In this document: positions 22,386 through 27,664 of the stretch, piece after piece
Layout of the letters: the number at the start of each line of letters is the position of its first letter
Position numbering within the stretch: position 1 is the first letter of the stretch
From: an uncultured Oscillibacter sp.
GTDB taxonomy: Bacteria > Bacillota > Clostridia > Oscillospirales > Oscillospiraceae
NCBI RefSeq assembly: GCF_910579365.1
Contig: NZ_CAJTUX010000039.1
Location: 1-27,664, forward strand
Direction of reading: 5' to 3'
DNA length: 27,664 nt
Position numbers and translations under genes: made by a program
The notes under the pieces: model-generated
Told to the model about the DNA's origin: nothing
What the model saw: the letters and a program-made list of their open reading frames with translations, nothing else
Database searches by the model: none

Positions 22386-23942
22386 ATGAAAAAAGTTCGT
22401 GTGATTACCGCAGAAGAAGCGGCGCTGATGGTCAAGGACGGCGACACCGTCTCCACCGGCGGCTTCGTCAGCTGCGCCTGCCCCGAGGCGCTGACCAAAG
22501 CCCTGGAGCAGCGCTTCGTGGAAACCGGGCACCCCCGGGACCTGACGCTGTTCTTCGCGGCGGGCCAGGGCCACCGGGACGGCACCGGCGGCGACCACTT
22601 CGGCCACGAGGGCATGTGCAGGCGGGTCGTGGGCGGCCACTGGGACCGGGCCGCCAAGCTGGGCGAGCTGGCCCTTCAAAACAAGCTGGAGGCCTATAAC
22701 CTGCCCCAGGGCGTCATCACCCACATGTACCGGGACATCGCCGCCCACAACATCGGCACCATTACCCACGTGGGCCTGTACACCTTTGTGGACCCCCGGA
22801 ACGGCGGCGGCAAGCTGAACGAGTGCACCAAGGAGGACCTGGTAAAGCTCGTCAACATCGAGGGGGAGGAGCGCCTTCTCTACAAGCCCATCCCCATCAA
22901 CGTCTGCCTGGTCCGGGGCAGCTACGCCGACGAGTACGGCAACTGCACGGTGCATCGTGAGATCGGCCCTCTGGACGTCACCGCCCAGTGCCAGGCCACC
23001 AAGAACTCCGGCGGCATCGTCATCGTCCAGGTGGAGAAGATCGTCCAGGGCGGCACGCTGGACCCCCGCCTTGTGAAGATTCCCGGCATCTACGTGGACG
23101 CCATTGTGGTGGGCAGCCCCGAGGACAACAACCAGTGCCTGGGCATGCCCTACGACGGGGCCCTCAGCGGCGAATTCCGCATCCCCGTGAACGACATCCC
23201 CTCCATCCCTCTGGACGCCAAGAAGATTCTGGCCCGCCGGGCCGCCATGGAACTGCCCCAGGACGCCATCGTGAACCTGGGCACCGGCGCGCCGGAGAAG
23301 ATCGCCAACGTGGCGGCGGAGGAGGGCATCTCCGACAAGATGACCCTGACCGTGGAGGCGGGCTCCATCGCCGGCGTGCCCTACGGCGGCACCCAGTTCG
23401 GCGGCGCGGCCAACTCCATGGCCATTCTGGACCACAATGTGCAGTTTGACTTCTACCAGGGCGGCGGCCTGGACGTGGCCTTCTTGGGGCTCGCCGAGAC
23501 GGCCCCCAACGGCGACTTGAACGTCTCCAAGTTCGGCACACGGCTTGCCGGCGCGGGCGGCTTCATCGACATCACCCAGAACGCCAAGAAGGTGGTCTAC
23601 TGCGGCACCTTCACCGCCAAGGGACTCAAGACCGAGTGCCGGGACGGCAAGCTGGTCATCACCCAGGAGGGCGCGAAGAAGAAGTTCGTGAACCAGGTGG
23701 AGCACATCACCTTCTCCGGCACCTACGCCAACAAGGTCCGCCAGCCGGTGCTCTACGTCACGGAGCGGGCCGTCTTCGAGCTCCGCCCCGAGGGCGTGAC
23801 CCTCATTGAGATTGCCCCGGGCATCGACCTCCAGACCCAGGTTCTGGACCAGATGGAGTTCATGCCCAAAATTGCCGAGGACCTGAAGCTCATGGACGAG
23901 CGCATCTTCCGTGACGAGCTCATGGGCCTGGCAAACGACTGA
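22386..23942 (+). CDS. Propionate-CoA-transferase-type (family I) acyl-CoA:carboxylate CoA-transferase
   Basis: A 518-residue fused alpha-beta CoA-transferase close in length to clostridial propionate CoA-transferase (Pct, ~524). It moves CoA between acyl-CoA and a free acid through a glutamyl-CoA thioester. The N-terminal half opens VITAEEAALMVKDGDTVSTGGF; the C-terminal half carries the catalytic motif VEAGSIAGVPYGGTQFG with E324, the same number as the Pct nucleophile. AGGAG lies 10 bases before ATG 22386. Placed between crt and abfD, it probably activates 4-hydroxybutyrate and/or releases butyrate using acetyl- or butyryl-CoA. The classical pathway uses a different, shorter family (AbfT/Cat2), so the substrate is inferred. 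Confidence 0.88.
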   Translation: MKKVRVITAEEAALMVKDGDTVSTGGFVSCACPEALTKALEQRFVETGHPRDLTLFFAAGQGHRDGTGGDHFGHEGMCRRVVGGHWDRAAKLGELALQNKLEAYNLPQGVITHMYRDIAAHNIGTITHVGLYTFVDPRNGGGKLNECTKEDLVKLVNIEGEERLLYKPIPINVCLVRGSYADEYGNCTVHREIGPLDVTAQCQATKNSGGIVIVQVEKIVQGGTLDPRLVKIPGIYVDAIVVGSPEDNNQCLGMPYDGALSGEFRIPVNDIPSIPLDAKKILARRAAMELPQDAIVNLGTGAPEKIANVAAEEGISDKMTLTVEAGSIAGVPYGGTQFGGAANSMAILDHNVQFDFYQGGGLDVAFLGLAETAPNGDLNVSKFGTRLAGAGGFIDITQNAKKVVYCGTFTAKGLKTECRDGKLVITQEGAKKKFVNQVEHITFSGTYANKVRQPVLYVTERAVFELRPEGVTLIEIAPGIDLQTQVLDQMEFMPKIAEDLKLMDERIFRDELMGLAND

Positions 23943-23952
23943 TCAAATTTGG

Positions 23953-24021
23953 CGCAAGCCTTTTGAACGGCTTGCGGAGTCCGGAGGCAGAGCCTCTGGC
24001 GGGGGAAAGGGGCGGAGCCCC
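23953..24021 (+). other. Three consecutive RNA hairpins between the CoA-transferase and abfD genes
   Basis: The 111-bp gap 23943-24053 holds three stems in a row: CGCAAGCC / GGCTTGCG (23953-23976, 8 bp perfect), CCGGAGGC-AGA-GCCTCTGG (23981-23999, one G-U pair) and GGGGC-GGA-GCCCC (24009-24021). None ends in a T-run, so they are not ordinary terminators. The last ends 16 bases before TAGGAGG of abfD. They may stabilise the mRNA between the genes or be part of a dispersed intergenic repeat. Confidence 0.7.
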
Positions 24022-24053
24022 AGCGCCCCAACAAAACTAGGAGGAACAAAAAC

Positions 24054-25529
24054 ATGGCTTTAATGACCGCGCAAGAGTACATCGAGAGCCTGCGCAAGCT
24101 GAAAACCCGGGTGTACATGTTCGGCGAGAAGATCGAGAACTGGGTGGACCACCCCATGATCCGCCCCAGCATCAACTGCGTCGCCATGACCTACGCCCTG
24201 GCCCAGGACCCCCAGTACAAGGACCTGATGACCGTGAAGTCCAGCCTGACGGGCCATACCGTCAACCGCTTCACCCACCTGCACCAGTCCACGGAGGACC
24301 TCATCAACAAAGTGAAGATGCAGCGCCTCCTGGGCCAGAAGACCGCTTCCTGCTTCCAGCGGTGCGTGGGCATGGACGCCTTCAACGCCGTCTTCTCCTC
24401 CACCTATGAGATCGACGAGAAGTACGGCACCCACTACCACGAGAACTTCAAGAACTTCATCACCATGGTCCAGGACAACGACCTCACCGTGGACGGAGCC
24501 ATGACGGACCCCAAGGGCGACCGCTCCAAGGCCCCCAGCGCTCAGGCGGACCCGGACATGTACGTCCACGTGGTGGAGCGCCGGGAGGACGGCATCGTGG
24601 TCTCGGGTGCGAAATGCCACCAGACCGGCTCCATCAACTCCCACTGGCACATCTTCATGCCCACCATCTCCATGGGCGAGGCCGACAAGGACTGGGCCGT
24701 CTCCTTCGCCTGCCCGACGGACGCCGAGGGCATGTACATGATCTACGGCCGCCAGTCCTGCGACACCCGGAAGCTGGAGGAGGGCGCGTCCATCGACGTG
24801 GGCAACGCCAAGTTCGGCGGCCAGGAGGCCCTGGTGGTGCTGGACCACGTGTTCATCCCCAACGAGTACATCTTCCTCAACGGCGAGTATGAGTTCGCCG
24901 GCATGATCGTGGAGCGCTTCGCGGGCTACCACCGCCAGAGCTACGGCGGCTGCAAGGTGGGCGTGGGCGACGTGGTGATTGGCGCCACGGCCCTGGCCGC
25001 GGAGTACAACGGCGTGGAGAAGGCCAGCGCCGTGAAGGATAAGCTCATCGAGATGACCCACCTGAACGAGACGCTGTACTGCTGCGGCATCGCATGCTCC
25101 TCTCAGGGCTTCAAGACCAAGGCGGGGAACTACCAGATCGACCTGCTGCTTGCCAACGTCTGCAAGCAGAACGTCACCCGCTTCCCCTATGAGATCGTGC
25201 GCCTGGCTGAGGACGTGGCCGGCGGATTGATGGTCACCATGCCCTCTCAAAAGGACTTTGAGAGCGGTACCGTGGTGGGCCGGAACGGCGAGACCATCGG
25301 GGACATCTGCAACAAGTTCTTCGCCGCCCGGGAGGGCGTCTCCACCGAGGACCGCCAGCGCGTCATGCGCTTCCTGGAGAATATGTGCCTGGGCGCGGCG
25401 GCGGTGGGCTACCGCACCGAGTCCATGCACGGCGCGGGCTCTCCCCAGGCCCAGCGGATCATGATTGCCCGTCAGGGCAACATCCAGGGCAAGAAGCAGC
25501 TGGCCAAAGACATCGCGGGCATCCAGTAA
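24054..25529 (+). CDS. abfD: 4-hydroxybutyryl-CoA dehydratase / vinylacetyl-CoA delta-isomerase
   Basis: A 491-residue FAD and [4Fe-4S] radical-type dehydratase that turns 4-hydroxybutyryl-CoA into crotonyl-CoA, and isomerises vinylacetyl-CoA. The cluster ligands of the Clostridium aminobutyricum enzyme (C99, C103, H292, C299) are all present one position later: C100, C104, H293, C300. The active-site residues E258, Y297, K301 and E456 are also conserved with the same shift. GAKCHQTGSINSHWHI (about 185-200) is the flavin/substrate region. Length is normal. TAGGAGG precedes ATG 24054. It is the key enzyme showing that the cluster ferments 4-hydroxybutyrate (from succinate or 4-aminobutyrate) to butyrate. 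Oxygen-sensitive, so an anaerobe is expected. Confidence 0.96.
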   Translation: MALMTAQEYIESLRKLKTRVYMFGEKIENWVDHPMIRPSINCVAMTYALAQDPQYKDLMTVKSSLTGHTVNRFTHLHQSTEDLINKVKMQRLLGQKTASCFQRCVGMDAFNAVFSSTYEIDEKYGTHYHENFKNFITMVQDNDLTVDGAMTDPKGDRSKAPSAQADPDMYVHVVERREDGIVVSGAKCHQTGSINSHWHIFMPTISMGEADKDWAVSFACPTDAEGMYMIYGRQSCDTRKLEEGASIDVGNAKFGGQEALVVLDHVFIPNEYIFLNGEYEFAGMIVERFAGYHRQSYGGCKVGVGDVVIGATALAAEYNGVEKASAVKDKLIEMTHLNETLYCCGIACSSQGFKTKAGNYQIDLLLANVCKQNVTRFPYEIVRLAEDVAGGLMVTMPSQKDFESGTVVGRNGETIGDICNKFFAAREGVSTEDRQRVMRFLENMCLGAAAVGYRTESMHGAGSPQAQRIMIARQGNIQGKKQLAKDIAGIQ

Positions 25530-25556
25530 GTCCCCTATTTCATCATAGACCCGGAC

Positions 25557-25591
25557 AGCCCCGGGCCGCGCAGACCCGGGGCTATCTTTTT
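25557..25591 (+). terminator. Intrinsic terminator between abfD and bcd
   Basis: Stem AGCCCCGGG / CCCGGGGCT (9 bp, perfect), 9-base loop, then ATCTTTTT (25584-25591). It lies inside what looks like one pathway cluster, and no acceptable separate promoter for bcd is visible downstream, so it is probably partial and lowers expression of the distal genes. Confidence 0.8.
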
Positions 25592-25633
25592 GTACGCAAA
25601 AATTCCAAATTTTATATAAGGAGCGAACATCAC

Positions 25634-26773
<1,140 letters not shown>

Positions 26774-26791
26774 GAGGAGGAGGAAGCCATC

Positions 26792-27592
26792 ATGAAAATC
26801 ATTGTCTGTGTCAAGCAGGTCCCCGATACCTCCGGCAAGGTGGCCGTCAACCCCGACGGCACGCTGAACCGGGCCTCCATGCTGACCATCACGAACCCCG
26901 ACGACATGAACGCCGTGGAGGCCGCCCTGAAGCTCAAGGACGAGACCGGCTGCAAGGTGATCGTCGTCACCATGGGCCCGCCCCCGGCGGCCTCCATGCT
27001 CCGGGAGCTCATGGCCATGGGCGCGGACGAGGGCGTGCTGGTCTCCGCCCGGGAGTTTGGCGGTTCCGATACCTACGCCACCTCTCAGATTCTCGCCGCC
27101 GCCATTGACACCATCGGCGTGGAGAAGGACGACGTGGTCATGTGCGGCCGCCAGGCCATCGACGGCGACACCGCCCAGGTGGGCCCCCAGATCGCCGAGA
27201 AGCTGGGCCTGCCCCAGGTGACCTACGCCGCCGACATCCACAAGGACGGGGAGAACATCACCGTCAAGCGGATGCTGGAGGACGGCTATATGACCATCAA
27301 GGTCCAGACCCCGTGCCTCCTGACCTGCATCAAGGAGCTGAACAATCCCCGTTACATGTCCATCGGCGGCATCTACGAGACCTACAACAAGCCTCTGGAC
27401 ACCTTTGACTTTGACAAGCTGAAGGACCACAAGCTGATCGACCCCAGCACCATCGGCCTGAAGGGCTCTCCCACCAACATCTTTAAGAGCTTTACGCCTC
27501 CTCAGAAGGGCGTGGGCGTCATGCTGGAGGGCAGCGGCAAGGAGACCTGCGAGGAGCTGGCCGCCATCCTGATTAAGAAACACATCATCTGA
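26792..27592 (+). CDS. etfB: Electron transfer flavoprotein, beta subunit
   Basis: A 266-residue Etf beta subunit. It opens MKIIVCVKQVPDTSGKVAVN-PDGTLNR, typical of the clostridial bifurcating group, and has the flavin-binding segment GRQAIDGDTAQVGP (119-132) and QTPCLLTCIKELNNPRYMS (~172-190). In bifurcating enzymes this subunit holds the FAD that splits the electrons of NADH between ferredoxin and crotonyl-CoA; the sequence fits, but bifurcation is inferred from context. AGGAGGAGG precedes ATG 26792, 18 bp after bcd. Length normal. Confidence 0.94.
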   Translation: MKIIVCVKQVPDTSGKVAVNPDGTLNRASMLTITNPDDMNAVEAALKLKDETGCKVIVVTMGPPPAASMLRELMAMGADEGVLVSAREFGGSDTYATSQILAAAIDTIGVEKDDVVMCGRQAIDGDTAQVGPQIAEKLGLPQVTYAADIHKDGENITVKRMLEDGYMTIKVQTPCLLTCIKELNNPRYMSIGGIYETYNKPLDTFDFDKLKDHKLIDPSTIGLKGSPTNIFKSFTPPQKGVGVMLEGSGKETCEELAAILIKKHII

Positions 27593-27610
27593 GAAGGGAG
27601 TACATAGATT

Positions 27611-27664
27611 ATGTCTAATTTCAACAGTGCGGATATCGCTGCCTTCAAGGACGTTTGGGTGTTC
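27611..27664 (+). CDS. etfA: Electron transfer flavoprotein, alpha subunit (first 18 codons only)
   Basis: ATG 27611 opens MSNFNSADIAAFKDVWVF and runs off the window. The 'KDVWVF' block is the start of the clostridial EtfA domain, usually followed by AEQR. GGGAG lies 10 bases upstream and the gene starts 18 bp after etfB. Order bcd-etfB-etfA is the standard butyrate-cluster order. Only the N-terminus can be seen, so integrity cannot be judged. Confidence 0.85.
   Translation, partial: MSNFNSADIAAFKDVWVF

Noticed and set aside
25590..25618. TTGTAC-17-TATATA as a separate promoter for bcd
   Set aside because: The start of transcription would fall near 25625, downstream of the AAGGAG at 25618-25623, so the mRNA would lack its ribosome binding site.

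Overview
The window looks like a contig from a GC-rich, anaerobic gut Firmicute, most likely of the Oscillospiraceae/Flavonifractor-Lawsonibacter type. The basis is the strongly GC-biased coding on both strands, Gram-positive AddAB rather than RecBCD, good AGGAGG ribosome binding sites with frequent GTG starts, and a butyrate-forming operon built around 4-hydroxybutyryl-CoA dehydratase. The taxon is inferred; there is no rRNA or other marker here.

Layout. Bases 1-49 are not biological: they are an indexed Illumina P7 adapter joined to the contig end. It truncates a phage tail sheath gene. From 50 to 6550 the minus strand carries a tightly coupled phage morphogenesis operon: small terminase, large terminase, portal, XkdF-like protease, major capsid, three connector/tail-completion proteins and the sheath. 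The order is that of the Bacillus PBSX element. It starts about 150 bp from the core gene addB, with no integrase, repressor or replication gene between them.

From 6704 to 17053 the plus strand carries addB-addA (double-strand break repair helicase-nuclease), a small DUF378 membrane protein with a strong terminator, an M29 aminopeptidase with its own promoter, a gamma-carbonic-anhydrase-like protein and an AI-2E family transporter, closed by another terminator. From 17169 to 18483 follows a small regulatory unit: a promoter covered by three palindromic operators, an XRE regulator, a DUF3169 membrane protein, and a DUF4177-like peptide whose only plausible start is CTG. A terminator here is shared with the converging operon.

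From 20919 back to 18486 (minus strand) lies a four-gene overlapping operon: ECF sigma factor, zinc-type anti-sigma factor and two membrane proteins, one with a LiaI/LiaF-like membrane region. It looks like a cell-envelope sensing unit. A 508-bp divergent region (20920-21427) follows, containing three copies of the palindrome TATTCA-N4-TGAATA and a clear extended -10 promoter.

From 21428 to the right end the plus strand encodes crotonase, a propionate-CoA-transferase-type CoA transferase, 4-hydroxybutyryl-CoA dehydratase, butyryl-CoA dehydrogenase, EtfB and the first codons of EtfA. Together these can activate 4-hydroxybutyrate, dehydrate it to crotonyl-CoA, and reduce that to butyryl-CoA with electron bifurcation through Etf. 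RNA hairpins and an internal terminator between the genes suggest that expression is tuned within the cluster.

The most interesting items are the PBSX/GTA-like cluster without a lysogeny module, the two independent sets of three palindromic operators, the CTG-started peptide, and the unusual pairing of a Pct-type CoA transferase with AbfD.
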